64,000 nucleotides of DNA from Blastocatellia bacterium AA13 (GTDB lineage: Bacteria > Acidobacteriota > Blastocatellia > UBA7656). This document shows, piece after piece, positions 8,284-18,309 of the stretch. Position 1 is the first letter of the stretch, and every line of letters starts with the position of its first letter. The notes beneath the pieces are model-generated. The model ran no database searches. It was not told the origin of the DNA and was given only the letters and a program-made list of their open reading frames with translations. The translations under genes were made by a program, and so were the position numbers. Location of the stretch: assembly GCA_003222245.1 (NCBI GenBank), contig QHVH01000018.1:1-64000 (forward strand), in the 5' to 3' direction.

Positions 8284-11200
8284 TCAGAAAATCACCTTCG
8301 CCGCGAACTGGAACTGTCGCGGGTTGAATGCCGTCCGTGGACTGCCAAACCCCGGATTCGCCGGATCTACGACCCCATCCTTGTAGTGGCGCGGAACGCT
8401 TCCGATGAAATCCGGAGCGCCGTACACGCTGAATACTTCGTCGACGTTCGCGCGATTCAGCAGATTGAATCCCTCGGCGAACAGAGTCAGTCTAACGTGC
8501 TCCTTCAACTGAAAGTACCGCGAAAGCCTCAGGTCTAACGAGACCAGTTTGTCGCCCAGATAACTGTTCCGAGTCGAGAGTCCGACGCGATCGGTCACCG
8601 GATTCGTATCGTTGTTGACATCGAAACCCGCGAAGATCGTGAATCGCCGCGGAGACTGAGCGGTTATGATGCTGCTCAATTCGAAATTCCGCAGAAGCGT
8701 TTTCTCCGGACCGGTCGCCACGAAATTCGCAATAAAGCGGTGACGAACGTCCTGGTTCGAATTCGCTCGCTCAAGGCCTCGCCTATATAGATCCTGCGGA
8801 GTGCTGACGAACGTTGTGAATGTTCCATCGTCCAGCGTCTTCGAAAAAGTGTAGTTCGCGTTGAGATGGAAATAATTGCCCGCTCGCTCCGTCAATTGGA
8901 GCGTCAGGCCATGGAAGATCGAGTTCCCGCTGTTGTCGGTGTAGTAGACGAGCCCCGCATTGTATTCAGGTCCGCTGAACAGATCCTTGCCGTCCGGCAG
9001 TCGCGGCAGCCCCGTGCAGCCTATGACGACATTATTGCTGTCGCGCTGCGCGACCGCGGGAGGCGCGCAGGAAACATTCAGATTTTCCGGCCGCACTAGC
9101 TTGTGGGCTGAAACGAAGAGATATCCCGCGCTGACCGTGAGGCCTCGAGCGATTTCACGATCGATCTCAATGCTCGCCTGTTGTGAGTACGATGTCCGGC
9201 TGTGGGGATCGACTCCATCAACGGCGACCGTGTTGAGAAATCTGCCGCCTGCTCCGTTCGGCGGGAGCAAGAAATTCGGCGGAAGCTGGCCCGTCAATAA
9301 CAGTGTTCGCGCATCCGCGGCGGCGTTCGCCAGAAAGATCCCTGTCGAGGTGATGACCGTCGGTTCCTGATTCAACGAGTAGCCAGCGCTGCTTGCTCCT
9401 TTTCGTGGACCGGGAAGCATAGTCGGCTGTCCATTGAAAAGATCTATCACCAGCGACGGCGGCCGCTGCGGCGACGTAACGAACAAGAAAGATAGATTGT
9501 ATCGGTCGAAGAAAATGCCGCCGCCCGCTCGAATCACGGTCTTGCTGTCCGGCGAATAAGCGATTCCGATTCGCGGCGCGAAGTTGTTCCAATCGTGATT
9601 CACCTGATTCGTCAGACCGCCTTCGAAATCCCACCGCAACCCGTAGTTGAAAGTCAGCTTGGAGTTTATCTTCCATTGATCCTGAGCGAAGAAACCATAG
9701 TACGAGTGGTTCAGGTGGACGTTGAAGTCCTCCGTAAGGGACGGCAAGAACGCATTTTCCCAGGTTGTCGGGATGACGGGCGGCAGACTGCCTTCGGTGA
9801 CGCTGCCCGATCCAAGCGGAGAGCCCCAGAAAACGATCGGAGTTCCGTGAAATATGGGCGGGAGCACGCAGGGCGATTCGCCCGCGATCTGCGGAAGCAG
9901 AGTGTGCGAGCCGTTCTTGTTCACGAAGTTCGCGAAGTCGGTCAGGCAGTTGAGCCCCGGCAGAACTATTCGCATCGGCGTGAATCCCGGCCACGTCACT
10001 TTGTTCTGCAGGAAGTTGATATCCCCGCCGAAGTTCATCACGTGCGAGCCCTTCACGAGCGCCAGCGTATCGGACACCTGTTCGCGAGACTCCCCGATGA
10101 AATCGAACACGCCGAAGTTATGTCCGAATAGAAGCGTGTTTGGAATGTCGAGATTCGGCTGGCCTGTGACCCCCGGAAAGTCATAGCGCCGCCGCGCCCA
10201 CTGAGCGAGAACGTTGTTGACGAGGTTCGATCCGAGCTGCGATGAAAGCGCGCCCACCAGTGATTGGTCGCGAAGAAAGAGATCGTGCCCGCTGCTAGGG
10301 GCTCCGATCCCTCCGCCGTCCAGCGTATTCCCGACGAGTTGATTGAGATCGCGCGCGTCTTCGACGTTGTATCGGACGGACAGCCGGTGTTTTTCATTCA
10401 ACTGATGATCGAGCTTGAATATGCCGTTATCCGTGTCCGCTGTTTTGAGTACATTGAGGTCCTCGGGCGCAAGGCCCATAAAACCCTTGGCCGCGTTGAT
10501 TGCCGCCAGATTATTCACCAGCGTCGCCGGATAGGTCGGTGATTCCGCCCTCCGCTGGCCCTCATAGTTGAGGAAGAAAAACGTTTTGTCCTTCTTGATC
10601 GGGCCGCCCAGCGTTCCGCCGAACTGGTTTTGTCGAAGCGTGTTCGCCTGGGGAGAGGGCTGCAAAAGCGATCTCGCATCCGTGGCGTGATTGCGAAAAT
10701 AGTCGTAGATCGAGCCGTGAAGCTCATTGGTTCCGGACTTGGTTACTATATTGACTATGCCGCCAAGCGCTCGGCCATACTCGGCGCCGAAACTGTTGTT
10801 GACTACACGAAACTCGCTCACTGCTTCTTGAGAAGGCGTGGCGCGCTGCGACGCGGTGACGGTGTTGATGTTGTCGGCTCCGTCTACGGTGACTATGTTG
10901 CTCAGGTCGCGCATTCCGCCGAAGGAGACCCGCGTAACTTCAAACTCGGTGAAGGTAGATTGAAGACTCGTGCGGCCTGTTGCTACGCCGGGAGTCAGCA
11001 GCGCGAAATCGGTGAAGAGCCTGCCGCTGATGGGCAGCGATTCAATCTGTTTTCTATTGACGACCTGGCTTATCTCGGTTCGCGTGGGCTCGATGGCGGG
11101 ACCCTCTCCGGTAACGGTCAACTCTCCCGCGACCCCGGCGACCTTGAGAGCGACATTCACAGTTGCGGTCTGGCCCACGGTGAGAGCGATGCCGGTTTGG

Positions 11201-11484
11201 GTGTAGTTCGTGAATCCGCTGGAGGCTACTTTTAATTCGTAGCGGCCGGGAGCTACGTTGGGAATCACGTACAGGCCGGCATCGGTCGACGTCGCCGAAT
11301 AAGCCCGATTCGTATCCATCTCGCGAAGAGTGATCGTCGCTTTAGAGATTACCGCTCCCTTTTCATCCTGGACCGTGCCGTTGAGTTGCGCGAGAGCGGC
11401 CGTCGATTGCGAGAAGGCCGTCACGGCGCCGCAGAGCAGAGCTACACCCGCGAGGATAAGGCGGAGACATCGATGTGCCCTCAT
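8284..11484 (-). CDS. TonB-dependent receptor-like outer-membrane protein with carboxypeptidase-regulatory domain
   Basis: 1066 residues. The signal peptide is LRLILAGVALLCGAVTAFSQ. A carboxypeptidase-regulatory-like fold (LNGTVQDEKGAVISKATITLRE to YELKVASSGFTNY) is followed by a plug-like region (NRKQIESLPISGRLFTDFALLTPGV, IVTVDGADNIN, GGIVNIVTKSGTNELHGSIYDYFRN) and a long beta-barrel ending in aromatic-rich strands and a terminal Phe (FAAKVIF). This is the Oar/OmpA-like architecture abundant in acidobacteria, used for uptake of large or scarce substrates or for surface functions. It sits 35 bases downstream of the CoA ligase and upstream of the Mo enzyme, so uptake of aromatic compounds is a reasonable guess, but the substrate cannot be read from the sequence. 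Confidence 0.85.
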   Translation of the reverse strand: MRAHRCLRLILAGVALLCGAVTAFSQSTAALAQLNGTVQDEKGAVISKATITLREMDTNRAYSATSTDAGLYVIPNVAPGRYELKVASSGFTNYTQTGIALTVGQTATVNVALKVAGVAGELTVTGEGPAIEPTRTEISQVVNRKQIESLPISGRLFTDFALLTPGVATGRTSLQSTFTEFEVTRVSFGGMRDLSNIVTVDGADNINTVTASQRATPSQEAVSEFRVVNNSFGAEYGRALGGIVNIVTKSGTNELHGSIYDYFRNHATDARSLLQPSPQANTLRQNQFGGTLGGPIKKDKTFFFLNYEGQRRAESPTYPATLVNNLAAINAAKGFMGLAPEDLNVLKTADTDNGIFKLDHQLNEKHRLSVRYNVEDARDLNQLVGNTLDGGGIGAPSSGHDLFLRDQSLVGALSSQLGSNLVNNVLAQWARRRYDFPGVTGQPNLDIPNTLLFGHNFGVFDFIGESREQVSDTLALVKGSHVMNFGGDINFLQNKVTWPGFTPMRIVLPGLNCLTDFANFVNKNGSHTLLPQIAGESPCVLPPIFHGTPIVFWGSPLGSGSVTEGSLPPVIPTTWENAFLPSLTEDFNVHLNHSYYGFFAQDQWKINSKLTFNYGLRWDFEGGLTNQVNHDWNNFAPRIGIAYSPDSKTVIRAGGGIFFDRYNLSFLFVTSPQRPPSLVIDLFNGQPTMLPGPRKGASSAGYSLNQEPTVITSTGIFLANAAADARTLLLTGQLPPNFLLPPNGAGGRFLNTVAVDGVDPHSRTSYSQQASIEIDREIARGLTVSAGYLFVSAHKLVRPENLNVSCAPPAVAQRDSNNVVIGCTGLPRLPDGKDLFSGPEYNAGLVYYTDNSGNSIFHGLTLQLTERAGNYFHLNANYTFSKTLDDGTFTTFVSTPQDLYRRGLERANSNQDVRHRFIANFVATGPEKTLLRNFELSSIITAQSPRRFTIFAGFDVNNDTNPVTDRVGLSTRNSYLGDKLVSLDLRLSRYFQLKEHVRLTLFAEGFNLLNRANVDEVFSVYGAPDFIGSVPRHYKDGVVDPANPGFGSPRTAFNPRQFQFAAKVIF

Positions 11485-11519
11485 AGATCGCTCCTTTCTT
11501 AATTCATCCGGCCCTTTAT

Positions 11520-12824
11520 TTATCCGGCGACGCGCTTATACCGGCGCGCTTTAAACTCATACCTCGGAAGACTGCCGGCGGCAGCCTCCGTGACGCCTAC
11601 TCTGATGTTTAGCTGCGAGCGGAACTCGGCCAGAACTGCGCGCTCGATGCTCGAGAACGGCTCGCCGTTTCTCGCTTCGATCTTTAACAGCAGCTCGTCC
11701 ATCCCGCCGATCCGCCGTATCTCGACTTCGTATTCCGCGACACCCGGGCAGCCGCGGAGCAGATTGTCGATCACCGCCGGGTAGAGGTTCACTCCGCGCA
11801 CGATCAGCATATCGTCGGCTCGCCCGAGAACGCCGCCTCGGATCCGGTTCAGTGAGCGCCCGCAGGCGCATGGCTCGATATCGAGCTCAACCAGGTCGCC
11901 GGTACGATAGCGCAGCACGGGCATCCCGGTTCTGGTGAGGTTTGTAATCACCAACTCGCCGCGAGTTCCGGGCTCAGCCGGTTTATGCGTCTCGGGGTCT
12001 ATTACTTCGAAGGCGAATTCCAGCTCGTTGAGATGAATCGAGCCGCTCCGGGCCTGGCAATCGAATGCCCATGCTCCAACTTCCGTAGCGCCCGCGTGAT
12101 CAAAAGACTCGGCGCCCCATTCACGTTCGATGCATTGCTTCACGGCGGGCACGCTGGCGCCGGGCTCGCCCGCATGAATGCTTATTCGAATCGCGGATTT
12201 GCGCAGGTCAATGCCAAGAGATGCCGCAACCTCCGCGAGATGAAGCGCGTAGGTCGGCGTGCATACCAGCACCGTGCAGCGATTGTCGATTATTTGCCGG
12301 AGCCTCTGCTCGGAATTCAATCCTCCGCCCGACAGCGCCAACGCTCCGATATGACGGGCGCCTTCTATTGCCGCCCAGTGGCTTATATAAGGGCCGAACG
12401 AGAAGGCGCAAAAGACCAGGTCGTCTTCGCGCACGCCGGCGGCTCTATAAACATATCCCCAACAGCGCAGCCATCCTTCCCAGTCCTCTTTTGTATCGAG
12501 CGATTTTATGGGTTGGAATGTGGTGCCGGAGGTTTGGTGCAGATAACGATAGCGAGTTATGGGGTACGTGAGAAGCCTTCCATACGGCGGGTGAGTTTGC
12601 TGTTCGGCTATCAGGTCCGACTTGGTCGTAAACGGAATTTTCTTCAGCTCCTCGAGCGTGCCGATCTCTTCAATAGGGATTCCCGCGATATGGAACTTCT
12701 CTTGGTAGAATTGATTGTCGCCAATCTCGCGCAACAAGGCGTGCAGCCGTTCGTCCTGCAATTCGCGGAGGCGCGGCCTGTCCACGGTTTCCAAGTCGAA
12801 GTTATAAAATCCAGCCCGGTTCAT
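11520..12824 (-). CDS. Phenylacetate/benzoate-type CoA ligase (PaaK family, AMP-forming)
   Basis: 434 residues, the usual PaaK length. The ATP-binding loop is YLHQTSGTTFQPIKSLD and the adenylate region is SFDHAGATEVGAWAF. LRYRTGDLVELD and RADDMLIVRGVNLYPAVID mark the hinge and the C-terminal domain. Such enzymes make an aryl-CoA from an aryl acid, ATP and CoA. The cysteine pair in DIEPCACGRS is common in the PaaK family. Next to a 4-hydroxybenzoyl-CoA reductase-like enzyme and a BzdR/BoxR-type regulator, the likely substrate is benzoate, hydroxybenzoate or phenylacetate. The gene is divergent from the regulator, sharing the 12825-12946 promoter region, and is probably first in the operon running left. 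Confidence 0.8.
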   Translation of the reverse strand: MNRAGFYNFDLETVDRPRLRELQDERLHALLREIGDNQFYQEKFHIAGIPIEEIGTLEELKKIPFTTKSDLIAEQQTHPPYGRLLTYPITRYRYLHQTSGTTFQPIKSLDTKEDWEGWLRCWGYVYRAAGVREDDLVFCAFSFGPYISHWAAIEGARHIGALALSGGGLNSEQRLRQIIDNRCTVLVCTPTYALHLAEVAASLGIDLRKSAIRISIHAGEPGASVPAVKQCIEREWGAESFDHAGATEVGAWAFDCQARSGSIHLNELEFAFEVIDPETHKPAEPGTRGELVITNLTRTGMPVLRYRTGDLVELDIEPCACGRSLNRIRGGVLGRADDMLIVRGVNLYPAVIDNLLRGCPGVAEYEVEIRRIGGMDELLLKIEARNGEPFSSIERAVLAEFRSQLNIRVGVTEAAAGSLPRYEFKARRYKRVAG

Positions 12825-12907
12825 AAAATCTCCGGGGTCATATTATTCACCCGCAATGTAAAAGCCGATCGTATCCCGCCCAGAAGCGAGCCGCACTATA
12901 CTACCTG

Positions 12908-12940
12908 TTGACATCGTAAGCAAGCGCATTATAATGCGCT
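12908..12940 (+). promoter_or_regulatory. Near-consensus promoter of the regulator gene, overlapped by a perfect palindrome
   Basis: A TTGACA box at 12908-12913 and a TATAAT box at 12930-12935 are separated by 16 bases, close to ideal for a housekeeping sigma factor. The -10 box is the centre of a perfect 18-bp palindrome, AGCGCATTATAATGCGCT (12923-12940). Its position suggests an operator for the downstream regulator, giving autorepression. The expected transcript start is about 12942, only 5 bases before the GTG start, so the message would be almost leaderless. The palindrome also lies about 100 bases before the divergent CoA ligase gene. Confidence 0.7.
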
Positions 12941-12946
12941 AAAATC

Positions 12947-13807
12947 GTGGATCAGAACGATCTCAAGGCCTCTCTGCTGGACGCCCTCGGGCGGCGAGTG
13001 CGGGCGCTTCGCCTGGAAGCGGGGTTGAGCGTCAAAGATTTCGCCGCGCTGGCCGCGCTCTCACCCCGGTTCGTTCATCAACTCGAATCCGGCATCGGTA
13101 ACATATCAATCGCGGGCCTTGCGCGAGCTTCGGTTGCGCTCGGACGGTCGCTGGTCGAGCTTGCGCCGCCGCTTGCGGATGATCATTCCTTGCGCGCCGA
13201 AATCTGGAGGCTGCTTGCCGACTCCGGAAACGAAGATCTTGTGGAGTTCCAACAATGGCTTCGGCAGCGTACGGGCCGAACCGCAAACGCCCGATTCATT
13301 GCTTTGATCGGGTTGCGCGGCGCCGGCAAATCGACGGTCGGACCGCTCCTGGCGAAACGACTAAAGACGGAATTCGTCGAGGTGGACAGATGGGTTGAAG
13401 AGGCCGCCGATATGTCGCTCGGTGAAGTCTTTGAGACTCATGGCGAGGCTTATTACCGGCGGCTCGAACGGGAATCGATTCAACGGCTCTTCGGAAGCTC
13501 GACCGGCTGCGTAGTAGCGACTGGAGGCTCCGTGGTCAGCGACGCGGAAACGTGGGAATCCATCAAACGCCGCTGCTTTACCGTCTGGCTTCATGCAACG
13601 CCGGAAGAGTTCATGAGGAGAATGCGAAAACAGGGTGACTTGCGCCCGATGCAAGGGCGGCCCTCCGCTATGGAAGAGCTAAAGGCGCTGCTGGCGAGAC
13701 GCGAACCGCTCTATGCCGAGTCGAAGTTGAAGATTCATACCACTCAAAAGCCTCCCGTCGCGATCGTGACCCAGATAGTGAAAGCCGTAGCAGCTTCGAA
13801 GAAGTGA
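12947..13807 (+). CDS. BzdR/BoxR-type transcriptional regulator (XRE HTH plus shikimate-kinase-like domain)
   Basis: 286 residues from a GTG. The XRE-type HTH spans residues 10-75 (LGRRVRALRLEAGLSVKDFA, SPRFVHQLESGIGNIS). A linker leads to a shikimate-kinase-like domain from about 115 with a P-loop GLRGAGKST at 122-130, and VEVDRWVEEAADMS and VVATGGSVV as further kinase signatures. This fusion is the hallmark of BzdR (anaerobic benzoate) and BoxR (aerobic box pathway) repressors, whose kinase-like domain senses benzoyl-CoA. That effector fits the CoA ligase and 4-hydroxybenzoyl-CoA reductase-like genes opposite. It is probably autoregulated through the palindrome in its promoter. The target genes and effector are inferred from the family. 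Confidence 0.85.
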   Translation: MDQNDLKASLLDALGRRVRALRLEAGLSVKDFAALAALSPRFVHQLESGIGNISIAGLARASVALGRSLVELAPPLADDHSLRAEIWRLLADSGNEDLVEFQQWLRQRTGRTANARFIALIGLRGAGKSTVGPLLAKRLKTEFVEVDRWVEEAADMSLGEVFETHGEAYYRRLERESIQRLFGSSTGCVVATGGSVVSDAETWESIKRRCFTVWLHATPEEFMRRMRKQGDLRPMQGRPSAMEELKALLARREPLYAESKLKIHTTQKPPVAIVTQIVKAVAASKK

Positions 13808-13818
13808 GCGCCTGTATC

Positions 13819-14043
13819 TCACGCGTGAATTACCATTTGGTGATGCTCGCGATCGGCGGCGTATCCCAGACAGGCCAGGATGTCCTCTCTCGTCAGGTAA
13901 GGGAAGTCATCCAAAATTTCCTGCTCTGTCATGCCAGCGGCCAGATATGAAAGAACATCATAGACGGTGATTCGCATTCCCCTAATACAGGGCTTTCCCC
14001 CTCGCTTGTCAGCCTCGACAGTTATTAGATCTCTATGGTTCAT
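13819..14043 (-). CDS. DUF433-family protein (VapB45-like antitoxin), apparently without its toxin
   Basis: 74 residues with the DUF433 signature: GKPCIRGMRITVYDVLSYLAAGMTEQEILDDFPYLTREDI. Members are winged-helix DNA-binding proteins, often the antitoxin of a pair with a DUF5615/PIN-like toxin encoded directly downstream. Here the downstream side holds only the end of the convergent regulator gene 11 bases away, so no toxin is adjacent. It may be a solitary regulator or the remnant of a lost toxin-antitoxin pair. Confidence 0.75.
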   Translation of the reverse strand: MNHRDLITVEADKRGGKPCIRGMRITVYDVLSYLAAGMTEQEILDDFPYLTREDILACLGYAADREHHQMVIHA

Positions 14044-14149
14044 ATGTTGATAGCATAGCTTCCCGCGGATGAGCAGTCTAATTCGTGCGAATAAGACCGG
14101 GAAAGATGCAGCACTGTTGCATGCGTGATGAATGGGGGAAGTACCGCGG

Positions 14150-17100
14150 TCATCGCGCGGCGGCCTGCGCGTGGTACTCTTGCAGACTGCGGACCTGAAT
14201 ATCTTCCTCGCGCAGGGATCGGATCGCGGCTACGGCAGCGGCCGCTCCAGTCAGCGTTGTAATGCAGGGTATCGAGTACTGCATTGCGGCGCGGCGAATG
14301 GCGCGCTCGTCGTAAAATGACGCTCGCCCCAGAGGCGTGTTGATAACCAGGTCGATTTTTTTGCTCTTGATCAGGTCGACGATATTCGGCCGTCCTTCAT
14401 TTACTTTATAGACGAAGTCGCAGGGGAGGTTTCCCGCGGCCAGACGGCGCTGAGTTCCGCGGGTTCCCACCAATGTGAATCCCATATCAAGCAGCGATTG
14501 ACCCAGATCGATGAGCGATCGTTTGTCCTGATCGTTAACGCTGATGAAAACCGCTCCTTCACGCGGCAGCCGCGTGCCTGCTCCAAGCTGCGCCTTTAGA
14601 AAGGCTCCCCCAAATGCTTCCGCGATTCCCATCACTTCACCCGTCGATCGCATTTCCGGACCCAGGATAGGATCGACTCCGGGAAATTTGACGAAGGGAA
14701 ATACAGGTGACTTGATATAAAAGCGATCGACCGTCAATTCATCCGGAAGGTTGAACTGCGATAGCTTGTGACCGACCATCAGAAGCGAAGCGATCTTTGC
14801 GAGCGGGTGCCCGGTTGCCTTCGACACGAACGGAACAGTCCGCGAAGCCCGTGGATTTACTTCAAGCACGTAGACTCGCCCTTGCGAGATCGCGAATTGA
14901 ATGTTCATAAGCCCGATGACATTCAGCGCCTTCGCCAGCTCGCGAGTGTAGCGCCTCATTGCGTCCAGGTGATCGCGGCTTATCGAGAAAGGAGGGAGCA
15001 CACAAGAGGAATCGCCGGAGTGTATTCCCGCTTCTTCAATATGCTGCTGTATGCCGGCGATGACTACGCGGTCGCCGTCGGCCAGCGCGTCCACGTCAAT
15101 TTCGTCCGCGTCTTCGAGGAATGAATCTATTAGTACCGGATGTTCGGGCGAGGCCTCGACGGCGTAGGTCATGTAGTTGTTGAGCGTAGACTCGTCGTAC
15201 ACAATCTGCATCGCGCGCCCGCCCAGCACATAACTGGGGCGCACAAGAACGGGATATCCGATGCCGATCGCAACCGCGCGCGCCTCTTCGATCGATATCG
15301 CGGCGCCGTTCGGCGGTTGCGGAATATCCAATTCCCGCAGCAGCTTCCCGAATCGCTTCCGGTCTTCCGCCAGATCGATTGACTCGGGCGACGTGCCGAT
15401 AATGGGCACGCCCGCGGCGAGCAATCGCATGGCCAGATTCAAGGGTGTTTGACCTCCAAACTGAACGATGACCCCCTGGGGCTGTTCGTGCTCGACGATC
15501 TCCATCACGTCCTCGAAGGTGATGGGCTCGAAGTAGAGTCGATCAGAAGTATCGTAGTCGGTCGAGACCGTTTCCGGATTGCAGTTGACCATTATGGTCT
15601 CGTATCCGGCTTCCTTGAGCGCGAACGCCGCGTGGCAGCAGCAGTAGTCGAATTCGATTCCCTGGCCGATTCGATTCGGCCCCGATCCTAAAATGATGAT
15701 CTTTTTGCGATCGCTTGAATCGGCTTCGTCTTCGTCCTCATAGGTGGAATAGAGATAAGGCGTGTGTGATTCGAACTCGGCCCCGCAAGTGTCGACGCGT
15801 TTATAAACCGGAGAAACGCCGAGGCTTTTTCTCAGCGCTCGCACTTCCGCTTCGGCGGCCCCGGTCAATTGCGCGATTCGCTGATCCGAGAACCCCATTT
15901 GCTTGAACCGCTTGAGCCGACCGGGCCCGATCGTACGGAGTGTGAGCTTCGCGATCTCTTTTTCGCACTCGGCAATTTGAAGAAGGTTGTCGAGGAACCA
16001 CGGATCGATTCGAGTCAGCTCGTGAAGCTCGTCGATTGAGTATCCTCGCTCCAGCGCATGCATGACGAAGTAGACTCGCTCGGCTGATGGGACGGTCAAT
16101 CGCCTTCTCAGCTCGGCATCGTCGAGTCCGTCAGGCACGCGAAACCCGCTTCGGCTTTCGAGCGAACGCAACCCTTTTTGAAAAGCCTCCTTGAACGTCC
16201 GCCCTATGGCCATTGCTTCTCCGACGGACTTCATCTGGGTTCCGAGGGTAGCATCCGAGTTCGGGAATTTTTCGAACGCCCACTTTGGTATCTTGACGAC
16301 GCAATAGTCTATCGTCGGCTCGAAGCTGGCCGGAGTCTTGCGCGTGATGTCGTTTGGTATCTCATCAAGCGTGTACCCGACGGAGAGCTTGGCCGCGATC
16401 TTCGCGATGGGGAACCCCGTCGCTTTTGAAGCGAGCGCGGATGAACGCGATACGCGCGGGTTCATCTCGATTACCATCAAATCGCCGTTGGAAGGGTTGA
16501 GCGCGAATTGAATGTTCGACCCGCCGGTTTCCACGCCGACTTTTCTGATGACTTTAATGGCGGCGTCGCGCATGACCTGATACTCGCGGTCAGTCAGAGT
16601 CTGGGCAGGCGCGACCGTAATCGAGTCGCCGGTATGAACGCCCATCGGATCGAAGTTTTCGATCGAGCAGATGATGACGACGTTATCCGACACATCGCGC
16701 ATCAGCTCGAGCTCGTACTCTTTCCATCCTATGATCGACTGCTCGATCAGAGTCTCGTGCGTAGGCGATGCGTCCAGCGCTCGAAGCACGATTTCATCGA
16801 ACTCTTCTCCATTAAAGGCAATCCCTCCGCCTGTTCCTCCGAGCGTGAACGACGGCCGTATGATCGTGGGATAGCCGACGACACCGATGAGAGCCCGAGC
16901 TTCATCCAGCGATCCGACGTAGCCGGAGCGCGGCATCGCCAGACCGATCTCTTCCATCGCATGCTTGAAGAGGAGCCGGTCTTCGGCGACTTTGATCGCA
17001 TCGAGCTTAGCGCCGATCAATTCAACGCCTAGCCGGTCAAGTGTTCCGTCTTCGGCAAGCGCCACGGCGAGATTCAACGCGGTTTGCCCGCCAACCGTCG

Positions 17101-17362
17101 GCAGCACCGCATCGGGCCGTTCGCGCTCGATAATCGCGCGAACGCATTCAACGGTAAGCGGTTCGATGTAAGTGCGATCGGCCAGCTCGGGATCGGTCAT
17201 TATCGTGGCGGGATTCGAGTTGACCAGGATTGTCTCGAAGCCCTCGCTTCGAAGCGCCTTGCAGGCCTGAGTTCCGGAATAATCGAATTCGCAGGCCTGC
17301 CCAATCACGATTGGGCCCGAGCCCAGGATCATTATCTTATGAAGATCGGTCCGTTTCGGCAT
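14150..17362 (-). CDS. carB: Carbamoyl-phosphate synthase large subunit
   Basis: 1070 residues, full length. It makes carbamoyl phosphate from bicarbonate, ATP and glutamine-derived ammonia for pyrimidine and arginine synthesis. The two ATP-grasp halves are clear: [22 protein letters not shown] near residue 9 and [23 protein letters not shown] in the second half. Each half contains a glycine-rich ATP loop ([23 protein letters not shown]) and metal-binding [11 protein letters not shown] segments. The C-terminal allosteric domain ([30 protein letters not shown]) is present. It lies 6 bases downstream of a zinc-ribbon membrane protein. No carA is in the window. Confidence 0.97.
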   Translation of the reverse strand: MPKRTDLHKIMILGSGPIVIGQACEFDYSGTQACKALRSEGFETILVNSNPATIMTDPELADRTYIEPLTVECVRAIIERERPDAVLPTVGGQTALNLAVALAEDGTLDRLGVELIGAKLDAIKVAEDRLLFKHAMEEIGLAMPRSGYVGSLDEARALIGVVGYPTIIRPSFTLGGTGGGIAFNGEEFDEIVLRALDASPTHETLIEQSIIGWKEYELELMRDVSDNVVIICSIENFDPMGVHTGDSITVAPAQTLTDREYQVMRDAAIKVIRKVGVETGGSNIQFALNPSNGDLMVIEMNPRVSRSSALASKATGFPIAKIAAKLSVGYTLDEIPNDITRKTPASFEPTIDYCVVKIPKWAFEKFPNSDATLGTQMKSVGEAMAIGRTFKEAFQKGLRSLESRSGFRVPDGLDDAELRRRLTVPSAERVYFVMHALERGYSIDELHELTRIDPWFLDNLLQIAECEKEIAKLTLRTIGPGRLKRFKQMGFSDQRIAQLTGAAEAEVRALRKSLGVSPVYKRVDTCGAEFESHTPYLYSTYEDEDEADSSDRKKIIILGSGPNRIGQGIEFDYCCCHAAFALKEAGYETIMVNCNPETVSTDYDTSDRLYFEPITFEDVMEIVEHEQPQGVIVQFGGQTPLNLAMRLLAAGVPIIGTSPESIDLAEDRKRFGKLLRELDIPQPPNGAAISIEEARAVAIGIGYPVLVRPSYVLGGRAMQIVYDESTLNNYMTYAVEASPEHPVLIDSFLEDADEIDVDALADGDRVVIAGIQQHIEEAGIHSGDSSCVLPPFSISRDHLDAMRRYTRELAKALNVIGLMNIQFAISQGRVYVLEVNPRASRTVPFVSKATGHPLAKIASLLMVGHKLSQFNLPDELTVDRFYIKSPVFPFVKFPGVDPILGPEMRSTGEVMGIAEAFGGAFLKAQLGAGTRLPREGAVFISVNDQDKRSLIDLGQSLLDMGFTLVGTRGTQRRLAAGNLPCDFVYKVNEGRPNIVDLIKSKKIDLVINTPLGRASFYDERAIRRAAMQYSIPCITTLTGAAAAVAAIRSLREEDIQVRSLQEYHAQAAAR

Positions 17363-17368
17363 TTGATA

Positions 17369-17935
17369 TTAATGAGATCTCGCTTCAGTTTCTGGAAGCT
17401 CGCTCCGCGCGGCGAGTTGTCGAGTGGTCGATTCGGTGACGCTGGCGGGAATCGATACAGCATCGGTGTCATAACTCTTGGAGAGCTCATCTAAGCTCGC
17501 CGCCGCTTGAAGCGGTTGGCGATGGGGCGTCGACAGAGAGGCCGGCGAGGACGCCCGCTCGATGGCTTTGATCTCACTTGAAGCGCTGATCCACTTCGAC
17601 AAACCCGAGAAGAGAGTGAGGAGACCGTAGATGCTAAACGCAACCAGAAACGGGAACAGATAGGGGAATCGGTCCGGCATTGAAAGAAGCTCGCCCAGCA
17701 GCAGCTTCACCATTCCTATAGCCAGCGCCACCGCGCCGATCATCACGCTTCTCCTGCCCTCGTAGTAGTCTTTGAACAACCGCACCATCCGCTCGTCAAG
17801 CTCCGCGCGATCGCTCTTGTTACCGGCAAGCGCTTCGGATACGGCCGCGAGATCGGTTCCGCACCGAGTGCAGAATTTTATTTCGGAGTTGTTGTTCGCT
17901 CCGCATCCAGGACAATACATCTCGCCTCCTGGCAT
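17369..17935 (-). CDS. Zinc-ribbon membrane protein of unknown function
   Basis: 188 residues. The N-terminal zinc ribbon has two C-x2-C pairs (CPGC and CTRC, within residues 8-24), a cytoplasmic linker rich in charge, then two hydrophobic segments (SVMIGAVALAIGMVKLLLGEL and FPYLFPFLVAFSIYGLLTLFSG), and a Ser/Thr-rich tail. The start could be MPGGEMYC or the Met just before YCPGC. It ends 6 bases before carB and probably shares its transcript, though a functional link is not evident. Confidence 0.7.
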   Translation of the reverse strand: MPGGEMYCPGCGANNNSEIKFCTRCGTDLAAVSEALAGNKSDRAELDERMVRLFKDYYEGRRSVMIGAVALAIGMVKLLLGELLSMPDRFPYLFPFLVAFSIYGLLTLFSGLSKWISASSEIKAIERASSPASLSTPHRQPLQAAASLDELSKSYDTDAVSIPASVTESTTRQLAARSELPETEARSH

Positions 17936-18309
17936 CGATGACCCACGCTAGGTCCGCCGATGAGCGCCGCCGTATCCTTCAGCGGATTTCAGCGCGAGCG
18001 CCGGTGCATCGGTGATTCCACGTTCTAATGGGCAACCTTCTAGGGCAAGCCGAGGCAGCCTCTTTCCTGAGTGATGGTCTGGAAATCGCTCGCTCCCGAA
18101 TCGGCGGAGTGATCTTACAGGCTGGTAGAGCTTGTTTCAAACCTGGTCGGGTGCGGAGGTTTCGCGCGGGCCGGCCTGCGAATTCCGAGAATCAGGAAGC
18201 GTCAAAAAATGGCATTCGGAGAACCTGCGAATGCAGGAACTCACTTATTTCTCGATACGGCGCCTCTGCGAATAAAATAGAAGTCCCGATCGAGTACTCT
18301 TTTACCGAG
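17936..18309. other. Intergenic region between the sdh operon end and the zinc-ribbon gene
   Basis: 374 bases with no convincing gene. It contains the probable sdh terminator (18204-18234). A plus-strand open frame from 18028 runs antisense into sdhB and is not protein-like. The upstream signals of the zinc-ribbon/carB unit should be near 17940-18050, but no clear -35/-10 pair was seen. Confidence 0.4.
18204..18234 (-). terminator. Probable intrinsic terminator of sdhCAB
   Basis: On the minus strand GCATTCG (18234-18228) pairs with CGAATGC (18218-18212) around a 9-base loop. Two bases later TTTTTT follows (18209-18204). It lies about 75 bases after the sdhB stop, in the right orientation. 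The stem is short (7 bp), so the call is moderate. Confidence 0.55.

Noticed and set aside
8284-11484. Siderophore receptor for the predicted lipopeptide
   Set aside because: The receptor is more than 20 kb from the cluster and sits in the aromatic-acid locus; nothing in it points to a siderophore substrate.
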